Positions 27,686 through 36,197 of a stretch of 37,654 nt of DNA are shown here, piece after piece (position 1 is the first letter of the stretch; each line of letters opens with the position of its first letter). Source of the DNA: an uncultured Paracoccaceae bacterium (GTDB taxonomy: Bacteria; Pseudomonadota; Alphaproteobacteria; Rhodobacterales; Rhodobacteraceae); contig CAJWNQ010000016.1 of NCBI GenBank assembly GCA_913043905.1, forward strand, positions 1 through 37,654, read 5' to 3'. A program made the position numbers and the translations under genes. Under the pieces are notes generated by a model. That model was given only the letters and a program-made list of their open reading frames with translations. It was not told where the DNA came from and ran no database searches.

Positions 27686-29068
27686 TTAAAATAAAATGGC
27701 AGCAGCAAAGCCTAAAAAGGCAAGAAATCCAACTACGTCAGTGACTGTCGTAACTAAAGCGCTCGAACCTAATGCAGGATCTAGATTAAATTGGTCCAGG
27801 ACAAGCGGCACTAAAATTCCAGCCAATCCAGCCATCATCAAATTTATGACCATCGCTAATGCCAAAACGACACCTAGCATTGGAAGTCCATACCAATAAT
27901 ACCCAATGCAACCAATAATTGCAGCAAAAATTAAACCATTCAGAAAGCCTACCAACGCTTCACGTCGAATAACACACCATGCATTTGCTGACGTCAAATC
28001 TTTAGTAGCAAGAGCCCGCACAGCTACAGTAAGGGTCTGAGTACCAGCATTCCCACCCATGGAAGCTACGATTGGCATCAACACAGCTAAAGCAACAATA
28101 GCTTCAATAGTTGCAGAAAACTGGGCTATGACTATAGATGCTAAAACTGAAGTTATTAAGTTGAAACCTAACCATGGAAACCGCTGTCTCGTAGTTGCAA
28201 GAATTGTGTCAGTCAAACTTTCATCACCAACACCTCCCAAAAGCTTTATATCTTTATCCGCCTCATCACCTAGAACTTCCATCGCATCATCCATTGTAAT
28301 GATACCAACTAAACGATTTTCTTCATCAACTACAGGAGCTGAAACCATATTATATTGGTTAAATGCATAAGCTACGTCTTCTTGAGATTGCCCCACTGGA
28401 ATTGTACGAAACTCTTCATCAACAACGTCCATTAAAGCTGTTGAACGTTGCGCCCTTAGTAAAGTTGATAAAGGTACCTTACCTATTGGCTTAGACATTG
28501 GATCGATAACAACCACATCGTAAAATTGCATAGGTAAGTTTGTACTCTTGCGCAAATGATCAATGGTTTGACCTACATTCCAATGTGTAGGAGCCATCAC
28601 AAGCTCACGTGCCATTAATCGACCAGCTGTATTTTCTGGGTATTTTAAAGAGTTGCGAACAGCAATACGTTCGCCGACTTCTAATGCCTCTAAGACACGA
28701 TTCTGCTCACCTTTTTCTAAATCTTCAACTAAATCAACTACGTCATCAGTCTCAAGATCTCGCAATACCTCAGACACTACGTCATCAGGCATTTTTTCAA
28801 GTAAATCACCTGATAGTCCCTCATCCATTTCGGCAAAAACTTCGCCATCCATTTCTTTCCCCCACAATTCCACTAATGCAGAACGTTGTGTTGGTTTAAT
28901 TTGCTCAAAGAGGTCTGCTATATCTGCAGGATGATAATCTTTAAGAAATTTGATCATGCCTTCTTTGTTTTGAACTTCTATGAACATAAGTACATTATGT
29001 ACGAGACTAGCTTGCATTTCATATGCACGATCTGGAAATTCTTTTTTAATATCAGCTAATTGATCCAT
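27686..29068 (-). CDS. mgtE: Magnesium transporter MgtE
   Basis: The 460-residue protein has the MgtE layout. An N-domain (about 30-150) contains HPADIADLFEQI and repeated acidic helices. A CBS pair (about 155-275) includes AGRLMARE and VVDEENRLVGIITMDDAMEVL. Five membrane helices follow from about 305, with PIVASMGGNAGTQTLTVAVRAL and ALGSSALVTTVTDVVGF, the pore and Mg2+-site motifs. It is a Mg2+-gated channel for magnesium uptake. AGAGG lies six bases before the ATG. No magnesium riboswitch is recognisable upstream, only an AT-rich hairpin at 29163-29205. Confidence 0.95.
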   Translation of the reverse strand: MDQLADIKKEFPDRAYEMQASLVHNVLMFIEVQNKEGMIKFLKDYHPADIADLFEQIKPTQRSALVELWGKEMDGEVFAEMDEGLSGDLLEKMPDDVVSEVLRDLETDDVVDLVEDLEKGEQNRVLEALEVGERIAVRNSLKYPENTAGRLMARELVMAPTHWNVGQTIDHLRKSTNLPMQFYDVVVIDPMSKPIGKVPLSTLLRAQRSTALMDVVDEEFRTIPVGQSQEDVAYAFNQYNMVSAPVVDEENRLVGIITMDDAMEVLGDEADKDIKLLGGVGDESLTDTILATTRQRFPWLGFNLITSVLASIVIAQFSATIEAIVALAVLMPIVASMGGNAGTQTLTVAVRALATKDLTSANAWCVIRREALVGFLNGLIFAAIIGCIGYYWYGLPMLGVVLALAMVINLMMAGLAGILVPLVLDQFNLDPALGSSALVTTVTDVVGFLAFLGFAAAILF

Positions 29069-29162
29069 GGAATGCCTCTAAATAACAAGATTTTAAGGAA
29101 TAAATCCAAAATAGATTTGATACCTTACAATGACATCAAAGTAGGCATTAAAAATGCATTTC

Positions 29163-29205
29163 ACAATATAACAAAGGTATTGGGCGTAAATTTGTTATTT
29201 ATTGT
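29163..29205 (-). terminator. AT-rich hairpin between prpE and mgtE
   Basis: ATAACAAA (29168-29175) pairs with TTTGTTAT (29191-29198), extended outward by ACAAT/ATTGT with a two-base bulge. It starts about 24 bases past the prpE stop. It could end the prpE transcript, although no strong T-tract follows, or form part of the mgtE leader. Confidence 0.35.
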
Positions 29206-29228
29206 AAGTATTTTAAAGTAAATTGATC

Positions 29229-31121
29229 TTAAACTTTTGGATATCCAATTTTTTTAAGTGCTAACGCAATATCATCCAAAACTGTCAGATCATCGATTGT
29301 AGCTGGCGCTTTAAAGTCTTCGCCATCAGCAATCTTAGCAATAGTTCCACGTAAAATTTTTCCTGATCGTGTTTTGGGCAAACTATTTACGACAAGAGCA
29401 GTTTTAAATGCAGCCACTGGACCAATTTGTGTTCGTACTAATTTTATACACTCATCAATTATGTCTAATTCTGACTTTTTAGTTCCAGAATTCAAACAAA
29501 GTAAACCAACAGGCAACTGCCCCTTAAGTGCATCCGCAGCACCTATGACTGCACATTCAGCGACATCAGGATGACTGGCAAGTACTTCTTCCATTTGACC
29601 AGATGATAGACGATGACCAGCAACATTCATTACATCATCGGTACGAGACATTATATATAGATATCCATCTTCATCTTTATATCCAGCATCACCTGTTTCA
29701 TAATAGCCATCAAAAGCTTCTAAGTATGACGATTTATATCGATCATCTGCCTTCCATATTGTTGTCAAAGTTCCCGGTGGAAGTGGCAATTTTATTGCAA
29801 TTGCACCCATTATACCATCAGGCACCATGCTCCCAGCTTCATCTAAGATTTGAACATCGTATCCTGGCATTTGTACTGTTGGAGAACCCAACTTAATAGG
29901 TAATTTCTCTATACCCCATGGGTTTGATGCAATTGCGAAACCTGTTTCAGTTTGCCACCAATGATCAATAACAGGAATATTTAAGTGATCTTGCGCCCAT
30001 TTTATTGTATCGGGATCAGCCCGTTCTCCGGCAAGGAATAGTGTGTTTAAGCAACTCAAGTCATATTTTTTTATAAACTCGCCTGTCGGATCAACCCGTT
30101 TTATTGCGCGAAAAGCAGTCGGTGCAGTAAATAAAACTTTTACATTGTACTCTTCAATAACGCGCCAAAATGTACCAGGATCAGGAGTGCCAATTGGCTT
30201 ACCTTCAAATACCACAGTCGTATTTCCATTAAACAAAGGCCCATAGCAAATATATGAGTGTCCAACTATCCAACCAACGTCAGACGCAGCCCAGAATACA
30301 TCTTCAGGCTCAACGTCATACACATTCTTCATAGTCCAAGCTAATGCCACTATATGACCTGCTGTTGGTCGCAAAACTCCCTTAGGTTTCCCAGTGGTTC
30401 CAGATGTGTAAAGAATATATACTGGGTCAGAGCCATTCATCGTAACACAATCTGCCGGTATAATACCCTGTTGTGAAGAAACCCAATCTAAATCTCGCTC
30501 CGCAATTAACCCAGCATGTAATTGTTCACGTTGAAAAATAATACATTTTTCTGGTTTATGAGTTGCCATTTCAATCGCTAAATCCAACAAAGGTTTATAG
30601 GCAATAATTCCAGATGGTTCTATACCACATGAACCAGCTATAATCGCTTTTGGGGTACAATCATTAATACGAGTTGCCAATTCATTTGCAGCAAACCCAC
30701 CAAACACAACAGAATGGATTGCACCTATCCGTGCGCATGCAAGCATAGCCACAAGCGACTCTGGGATCATTGGCATATATATAATTACGCGGTCACCTTT
30801 TTCAACGCCCTGCGCCTGTAATAGTCCACCTAAAAGTGCCGTCTGTTCTTGAAGTTCAAAAAAAGAAGTTTTACTCTTCTTTCCAGTTATAGGACTATCA
30901 TAAATTATTGCCGTTTTATCACCCTTACCGGCTTCAACGTGGCGGTCCACAGCATTATAGCAAGTATTTACCTCAGCGTCCTTAAACCATTCGTAAAACG
31001 GGGCTTTATCAGAGGAAAGTGCCTTGCTTGGTGGCTTTACCCAATCGACATGATTAGCTGCCTCCATCCAAAATGCTTCGGGGTCTGACATAGAGCTTTC
31101 AAACACAGACTTATAAGACAT
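29229..31121 (-). CDS. prpE: Propionyl-CoA synthetase (propionate-CoA ligase)
   Basis: The 630-residue acyl-adenylating enzyme makes propionyl-CoA from propionate, ATP and CoA. The phosphate loop YTSGTTGKPKG is at 238-248, HWWQTETG at 387-394, and YYETGDAGYKDEDGYLYIMSRTDDVMNVAGHRLS at about 473-506 holds the hinge region. The catalytic lysine is K588 in RSGKILRG. Sequence such as VLRPTAGHIVAL and DVGWIVGHSYICYGPL is closer to PrpE than to acetyl-CoA synthetase. SD is weak (GGAT). The upstream region carries three phased GCAAAT motifs. No prpB/C/D or propionyl-CoA carboxylase genes are in the window. Confidence 0.93.
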   Translation of the reverse strand: MSYKSVFESSMSDPEAFWMEAANHVDWVKPPSKALSSDKAPFYEWFKDAEVNTCYNAVDRHVEAGKGDKTAIIYDSPITGKKSKTSFFELQEQTALLGGLLQAQGVEKGDRVIIYMPMIPESLVAMLACARIGAIHSVVFGGFAANELATRINDCTPKAIIAGSCGIEPSGIIAYKPLLDLAIEMATHKPEKCIIFQREQLHAGLIAERDLDWVSSQQGIIPADCVTMNGSDPVYILYTSGTTGKPKGVLRPTAGHIVALAWTMKNVYDVEPEDVFWAASDVGWIVGHSYICYGPLFNGNTTVVFEGKPIGTPDPGTFWRVIEEYNVKVLFTAPTAFRAIKRVDPTGEFIKKYDLSCLNTLFLAGERADPDTIKWAQDHLNIPVIDHWWQTETGFAIASNPWGIEKLPIKLGSPTVQMPGYDVQILDEAGSMVPDGIMGAIAIKLPLPPGTLTTIWKADDRYKSSYLEAFDGYYETGDAGYKDEDGYLYIMSRTDDVMNVAGHRLSSGQMEEVLASHPDVAECAVIGAADALKGQLPVGLLCLNSGTKKSELDIIDECIKLVRTQIGPVAAFKTALVVNSLPKTRSGKILRGTIAKIADGEDFKAPATIDDLTVLDDIALALKKIGYPKV

Positions 31122-31242
31122 AATATTTCATCCATTTATATCGTAGTTTTTCTACGAATTTATAATTTCTATCCTTAAGCTAATACCTCCCCTACTGTGA
31201 CACAATAGGTGCAACTAGATATCGTGTGATATTGTTAATTGA

Positions 31243-31315
31243 TGCAAATCAAAAATCAGTAAATTGCAAATTTGCATACTAAATCGTAGCTTTGCCAATG
31301 ATTTAGAGCAAATTT
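31243..31315 (-). promoter_or_regulatory. Operator-like palindrome cluster upstream of prpE
   Basis: A perfect 12-base palindrome TGCAAATTTGCA lies at 31265-31276. A half-site TGCAAAT is at 31243-31249 and GCAAATTT at 31308-31315. The GCAAAT units begin 22 and 42 bases from that of the palindrome, close to two and four helical turns. TTTGCAAA-type motifs are bound by short-chain fatty acyl-CoA regulators (PccR of Rhodobacter sphaeroides, RamB of corynebacteria), so a link to propionate control is plausible. It lies about 145 bases before the prpE start. Confidence 0.5.
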
Positions 31316-31392
31316 CATATAATAAAAAATAAGTAGAAGACCCATATTTTATAGAAGATAAGAATAACATATCACTAATTAGCATAATAGAG

Positions 31393-31755
31393 TTATTTTT
31401 GCTCATATTCTTCTGTAAAAATCTTAGAAAAGTTAACCATAGTTTTGCTAAGGTTTATTTGCATTCTGGCTTCATAATTACATGGGTCGAAAGGGTCGTC
31501 TATTGGCATAACTTCACGCCCAAAAAGCCAGCTTAAACGGCCTGCATCTAAATTACCGCGTATAAATGGCTCTTCACCAAAGCTTTCTATTAAAGACAAC
31601 ATAAATACCTCATCAGCTTTACGATCTACATTTCTTCGATCGGCAAAACGCTCACGGCGAATAATTGGCGTCGCACCTTTTTTATTAGGGCGCCTGATTG
31701 TAAATTGGAAATCAGTTCCTGGCAAACGGGACGGGAAACCTCTGTGTTTGTGCAT
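31393..31755 (-). CDS. Uncharacterised 120-residue protein
   Basis: I do not recognise a family. The protein is soluble and strongly charged. It starts with the basic MHKHRGFPSRLPGTDFQFTI and has RRERFADRRNVDRKADE in the middle. Then comes a more hydrophobic part (VFMLSLIESFG, RLSWLFGREVMPIDDPFDPCNYEARM) and a helical, lysine/glutamate-rich tail. It has one cysteine and no signal peptide or membrane segment. GAGG five bases before the ATG and a codon pattern like its neighbours support a real gene. It lies upstream of prpE on the same strand with about 270 bases between, and downstream of the pntB terminator. Confidence 0.72.
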   Translation of the reverse strand: MHKHRGFPSRLPGTDFQFTIRRPNKKGATPIIRRERFADRRNVDRKADEVFMLSLIESFGEEPFIRGNLDAGRLSWLFGREVMPIDDPFDPCNYEARMQINLSKTMVNFSKIFTEEYEQK

Positions 31756-31891
31756 ATTGGCCTCAATTTTTTATTCTACTTAGCGCAGTTCACTAAATAA
31801 TAACAATGGCTCAGATGCTAAGCTAATATCTTTTTATAATTATCATTAAAACTATATCTAATTAATTTTAAAATACACTCTACAAATTCAT

Positions 31892-31927
31892 AAAAAATAA
31901 AAAAGGCTCCCAAATAGGAGCCTTTTT
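31892..31927 (-). terminator. Strong rho-independent terminator of pntAB
   Basis: GGCTCC (31905-31910) and GGAGCC (31917-31922) form a stem around a six-base loop, extended by A-T pairs and flanked on the minus-strand 3' side by a T-rich run. It begins directly after the pntB stop codon and also shields the gene downstream. Confidence 0.92.
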
Positions 31928-33307
31928 TTAATTAATTAATTGTAAAATTTGATCTAGACTTGCTTTTGCATCGCCATAGAGCATCCTAGTATTTTCCTTG
32001 AAAAAGAGTGGATTCTCAATTCCTGAGTATCCTGTACCTTGGCCACGCTTAGACACAATCACAGACTTTGCCTTCCAACATTCCAAAACTGGCATGCCAG
32101 CAATTGGACTATTCGGATCTTCTTGTGCAGCAGGATTAACAATATCGTTTGAGCCAATCACGATTGCAATATCAGTTTGAGGGAAATCATCATTGATTTC
32201 ATCCATTTCTAGTACAATGTCGTAAGGAACTTTTGCCTCAGCAAGTAAAACATTCATGTGACCAGGTAATCTACCTGCAACTGGGTGTATCGCAAAACGC
32301 ACAATTTTTCCTTTATCACGTAAGCGCCGAGTAAGTTCAGACACAGATTGCTGTGCTTGTGCTACAGCCATTCCATATCCAGGTATAATTACAACACTAT
32401 CAGCTTCCAATAATTGTGATGCTACGGAATTAAAATCAGTAGCAATCATTTCGCCATCTATTTCCATTGCTGGCCCCTTGGCACCACCAAAGCCACCCAA
32501 TATAACTGAAATAAAAGATCGGTTCATCGCTTTACACATAATATAAGATAAAATAGCGCCTGAAGAACCTACTAAGGCACCAGTTACAATTAACAAATCA
32601 TTGCCCAGCAAGAAGCCCGTTGCAGCAGCAGCCCAACCCGAATAACTGTTCAACATAGACACAACCACAGGCATGTCAGCACCACCTATTGCTGCCACTA
32701 AATGTGCACCAAGAGCAAATGCAATTAACAACATCAGATATAAAGTCCATGAACCCGCATGATTCATATACATAAGTAATAAAATTATACTTAATACAAT
32801 TGCACCTGCATTTAGGATATGTCGAAAAGGTAAGATTAAGGCCTTACCATCAAGTTTACCTGCTAATTTACCATATGCAATAATAGATCCAGTAAATGTA
32901 ATAGCGCCTATAAATACGCCCAAAAAGACTTCAACTTCATGAATAGCTATTTCAGCGCCCATCAAACCTGATGTACCAATAATATCAGAATTTAGGCCAA
33001 TAAATACAGCTGCTAGACCTACAAATGAATGTAAAGCTGCAACTAATTGGGGCATTTCTGTCATTTCCACACGTTTTGCTACAACCATGCCAATAAAAGC
33101 ACCCACTCCAAGTAAGGGAACTAACAAAAATAAAGACCACCCCCCTATCCCAGGGCCAAATACTGTTGCCAAAACTGCCAGACCCATACCCACTATCCCA
33201 TACCATACAGCACGTTTAGCCTTTTCCTGGTTACTCAATCCGCCAAGAGCTAGAATGAACAAAACCGACGCCACAATATATGCGGCTGTTACGATGCCTA
33301 TGCTCAT
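31928..33307 (-). CDS. pntB: NAD(P) transhydrogenase subunit beta
   Basis: The 459-residue protein has about nine membrane helices in the first 265 residues (starting [19 protein letters not shown]), then the NADP(H)-binding domain [80 protein letters not shown] and [14 protein letters not shown] are its landmark motifs. With PntA it uses the proton gradient to transfer hydride from NADH to NADP+. Its SD AGGAGG includes the stop codon of pntA, so the two are translationally coupled. A strong terminator follows. Confidence 0.97.
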   Translation of the reverse strand: MSIGIVTAAYIVASVLFILALGGLSNQEKAKRAVWYGIVGMGLAVLATVFGPGIGGWSLFLLVPLLGVGAFIGMVVAKRVEMTEMPQLVAALHSFVGLAAVFIGLNSDIIGTSGLMGAEIAIHEVEVFLGVFIGAITFTGSIIAYGKLAGKLDGKALILPFRHILNAGAIVLSIILLLMYMNHAGSWTLYLMLLIAFALGAHLVAAIGGADMPVVVSMLNSYSGWAAAATGFLLGNDLLIVTGALVGSSGAILSYIMCKAMNRSFISVILGGFGGAKGPAMEIDGEMIATDFNSVASQLLEADSVVIIPGYGMAVAQAQQSVSELTRRLRDKGKIVRFAIHPVAGRLPGHMNVLLAEAKVPYDIVLEMDEINDDFPQTDIAIVIGSNDIVNPAAQEDPNSPIAGMPVLECWKAKSVIVSKRGQGTGYSGIENPLFFKENTRMLYGDAKASLDQILQLIN

Positions 33308-33316
33308 AACTTCCTC

Positions 33317-34885
33317 CTAAGATTTCTGGAACATTTGCAACATTCTGCGCGTAACCATAAAGCCACCGACAATGTTGATCATAGCAATCAGCACTGAAAT
33401 GCTGGCTAAAACAGTAATTATAAATCCATTATTACCTATTTGCAGTAAGGCACCCAGAATAATAATTCCCGATATTGCATTAGTAATGGCCATCAAAGGT
33501 GTATGCAATGAATGGCTTACATTCCAAATTACTTGGAAGCCAATAAAGCAAGACAATACAAACACAATAAAATGTTGCATAAAAGAAGCTGGAGCATAGG
33601 CACCAATCAACAACATCAACAACCCACCAAAAACTAATAATCCAGTTTGTTGAGCACCTGACTTTTTCATTATTTCAGCTTCTTTAGCTAAAATTTCTTC
33701 AGCCGTTGGGAGTGGCGCAGATGGTGCTTTTGCAGCAATGGCGGCAATTTTTGGTGGTGGTGGTGGAAAGGTAATTTTCCCTTTGTGAGTAGCTGTTGCC
33801 CCACGAATTACATCATCTTTCATGTCATGCTTTAATTTTCCGTCTTTATTAGGCGTCAAATCTGTTAGCATATGCCGAATGTTTGTTGAATATAATGTTG
33901 ATGACTGCGCAGCCATACGACTAGGAAAATCTGTATAACCAATTACGGTTACCCCATTTTCAGAAACAATCTTTTGGTCCATAATCGTTAAATCACAATT
34001 ACCACCACGTTCCGCAGCTAAATCAACAACAACTGAACCTGGCTTTTGCAAAATCACCATATCTTCTAACCATAGTTTCGGGGCGTCTCTACCCGGAATT
34101 AATGCTGTGGTTATCACTATGTCCATCTCTGGTGCAAGCTCACGAAATTTAGCTAGTTGCTTTTCACGGAACTCTGGGCTCGATGGAGCTGCATAACCAC
34201 CCGTATCTGCACCGTCAGTTTGCACTTCGTCAAAGTCAAGATACACAAATTTGGCACCCATACTTTCAATCTGTTCAGCAACTTCAGGCCGAACATCAAA
34301 CGCATAAACCATGGCACCTAGTGAAGTCGCAGCACCAATAGCCGCCAGGCCAGCGACACCAGCTCCAACAATCAAAACTTTTGCAGGAGGCACTTTCCCT
34401 GCAGCAGTTATTTGACCAGTAAAAAATCTTCCAAAGTTGTTACCAGCTTCCATAACAGAACGATACCCTGCAATGTTTGCCATTGACGAGAGGGCATCCA
34501 TCTTCTGTGCACGGCTAATACGTGGCACCATGTCCATTGCTATAACGTGAGCACCTTTCTTATTAGCCGCCTCCATTAATTCTGTATTTTGTGCAGGATA
34601 AAAAAATGATATTAGTGTTTGACCTTCCCTTAAACGCTTTACTTCCGCGTCTTCAGGTGGGCGCACCTTTGCAATAATATCAGATTCTTTGAATAACGAA
34701 GTTGCATTTGCCACAACTTTGACGCCCACAGCTTTATAATCTTTATCCGAAAACCTTGCGTGTTCGCCGGCACCTTTTTCAATCAAGCATTCATAACCCA
34801 GTTTTTGCAACTGTATTGCCGAGTCAGGCGTCATCGCCACTCGGCTCTCTCCTGGGAAAATCTCTTTAGGTGTCCCTATGCGCAT
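33317..34885 (-). CDS. pntA: NAD(P) transhydrogenase subunit alpha (single-chain form)
   Basis: The 522-residue protein carries the NAD(H)-binding domain I (about 1-375) and the four membrane helices of the short alpha-2 part (about 420-515). RIGTPKEIFPGESRVAMTP opens it, VLIVGAGVAGLAAIGAA is the Rossmann loop, and VVDLAAERGGNCDLT and VTVIGYTDFPSRMAAQSS follow. A proline-rich linker (FPPPPPKIAAIAAKAP) joins the halves. In many alphaproteobacteria these are two genes; here they are one, as in E. coli. ATG 34885 has AGGAGG six bases upstream; eight earlier in-frame codons were rejected. Confidence 0.96.
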   Translation of the reverse strand: MRIGTPKEIFPGESRVAMTPDSAIQLQKLGYECLIEKGAGEHARFSDKDYKAVGVKVVANATSLFKESDIIAKVRPPEDAEVKRLREGQTLISFFYPAQNTELMEAANKKGAHVIAMDMVPRISRAQKMDALSSMANIAGYRSVMEAGNNFGRFFTGQITAAGKVPPAKVLIVGAGVAGLAAIGAATSLGAMVYAFDVRPEVAEQIESMGAKFVYLDFDEVQTDGADTGGYAAPSSPEFREKQLAKFRELAPEMDIVITTALIPGRDAPKLWLEDMVILQKPGSVVVDLAAERGGNCDLTIMDQKIVSENGVTVIGYTDFPSRMAAQSSTLYSTNIRHMLTDLTPNKDGKLKHDMKDDVIRGATATHKGKITFPPPPPKIAAIAAKAPSAPLPTAEEILAKEAEIMKKSGAQQTGLLVFGGLLMLLIGAYAPASFMQHFIVFVLSCFIGFQVIWNVSHSLHTPLMAITNAISGIIILGALLQIGNNGFIITVLASISVLIAMINIVGGFMVTRRMLQMFQKS

Positions 34886-35341
34886 GACCAGCCTCCTTTG
34901 TTCAAGCATTCCCGAAATCAGATTTCAAGGATTTATACGTTTCGATACTTACTTGTAACAATCTAAACTGGTTTCACCAGCAATCAATCAAAACAATAGA
35001 GTTTCAAATTATAAAAATAATTTTTATTGAGTACATGTTTGAAATTATATTATAGGTTTCTATTTATCTTAAATTTTCTTTTTTACAAATTAGGCATATC
35101 GCCACATATAAACAATTTAATATCTGTATAATAAATTGTTGATTATTTAAACTGTATAAATAGCCAATTAAAATATTAATGGATGATTTGATAAAAATTA
35201 TCTTTTTGGCTTATGGCATGAACAATAATATTAGTACTTTCCACTGTCTAAAATTTTAAAAATTTACATAAAACTAAAAGTGTATTTTATATAAAAACCC
35301 CCCAATAATTTTTTTTTGGGGGGGGTAATTAGTTAAATGTC
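34886..35341. other. Gene-free interval between yebC and pntA
   Basis: About 455 very AT-rich bases. The end next to yebC holds a G/C homopolymer terminator at 35293-35325. The pntA promoter must lie somewhere here, but no hexamer pair stands out. A 26-codon frame at about 35180 has no SD and was not called. No RNA gene or repeat was recognised. Confidence 0.6.
35293..35325 (-). terminator. Terminator of yebC with a homopolymer G-C stem
   Basis: Six C (35298-35303) pair with a run of eight G (35318-35325) around an A/T loop. On the minus strand the stem is followed by TTTTT. It lies about 17 bases past the yebC stop. A stem made of pure G against pure C is unusual in so AT-rich a genome. Confidence 0.85.
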
Positions 35342-36082
35342 TTAAAGTTGAGACATAATCTCATCAGAAACATCCATATTTGTGGTAACGTTCTGAACAT
35401 CATCATCATCTTCAAGATTTTCAATTAATCGCATTAATTTTTCTGCTCCTTCCAGATCCAATTCAGTCATAGTTATTGGCTTCCAGATTAACTTAGTTGT
35501 TTCACTTTCTCCCAATGCTATTTCTAATGCTTTTGAAACATCGTTTAAATCAGTATCACAGCAATAAATATCATGCCCATCATCCGATGATTCAACATCT
35601 TCAGCACCAGCTTCAATTGCATGTTCAAACATTGTATCAGTATCTGCAGCTTCAGTTTTGTAAACAACAAGACCTTTTCTCTCAAACATAAATGAAACGG
35701 CTCCTGTTTCAGCTAAATTACCACCTGACTTAGTAAACAGAGACCTCACCGAAGAAGCAGTACGATTTCGATTATCTGTCATGGCCTCTACAATCACAGC
35801 CACACCATTTGGGCCATAACCCTCATAACGAATTTCATCGTAAACTTCATCTTCACCACCGCTTGCTTTGCCAATAGCTCGATCGATCACATCTTTTGGA
35901 ACAGAATTTGACTTAGCTTCTTTAACAGCTAAACGTAGTCGTGGATTTTTTTCCGGGTCAGGATCACCCATTTTAGCAGCAACTGTTATTTCTTTAGATA
36001 GTTTGGAGAATAATTTTGAACGCAATTTATCTTGGCGACCTTTGCGATGTTGAATATTTGCCCATTTGGAATGGCCAGCCAT
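35342..36082 (-). CDS. YebC/PmpR-family protein (TACO1 family)
   Basis: The 246-residue protein begins [18 protein letters not shown], the family signature, and has [41 protein letters not shown] and [17 protein letters not shown] in the usual order. An acidic C-terminus (LEDDDDVQN) is normal. Members were long called transcription regulators; some relatives help ribosomes translate difficult stretches such as proline runs. Which applies here cannot be read from sequence. AAGGGG lies eight bases before the ATG. In many proteobacteria it is next to ruvC, which is not in the window. Confidence 0.95.
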   Translation of the reverse strand: MAGHSKWANIQHRKGRQDKLRSKLFSKLSKEITVAAKMGDPDPEKNPRLRLAVKEAKSNSVPKDVIDRAIGKASGGEDEVYDEIRYEGYGPNGVAVIVEAMTDNRNRTASSVRSLFTKSGGNLAETGAVSFMFERKGLVVYKTEAADTDTMFEHAIEAGAEDVESSDDGHDIYCCDTDLNDVSKALEIALGESETTKLIWKPITMTELDLEGAEKLMRLIENLEDDDDVQNVTTNMDVSDEIMSQL

Positions 36083-36197
36083 GATGCGAACCCCTTGATT
36101 AAAATTTCGTTGTTCGCTTCCTACAAAATAGGTACGTAATTTTCAATACCACTCCTGTTTACTTTGTCCAATTATCTTCTGCCAAAACGAATAAAGT

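Noticed and set aside
35180-35260. Frame of 26 codons in the gap between yebC and pntA
   Set aside because: No SD, no recognisable content and expected by chance in very AT-rich DNA.
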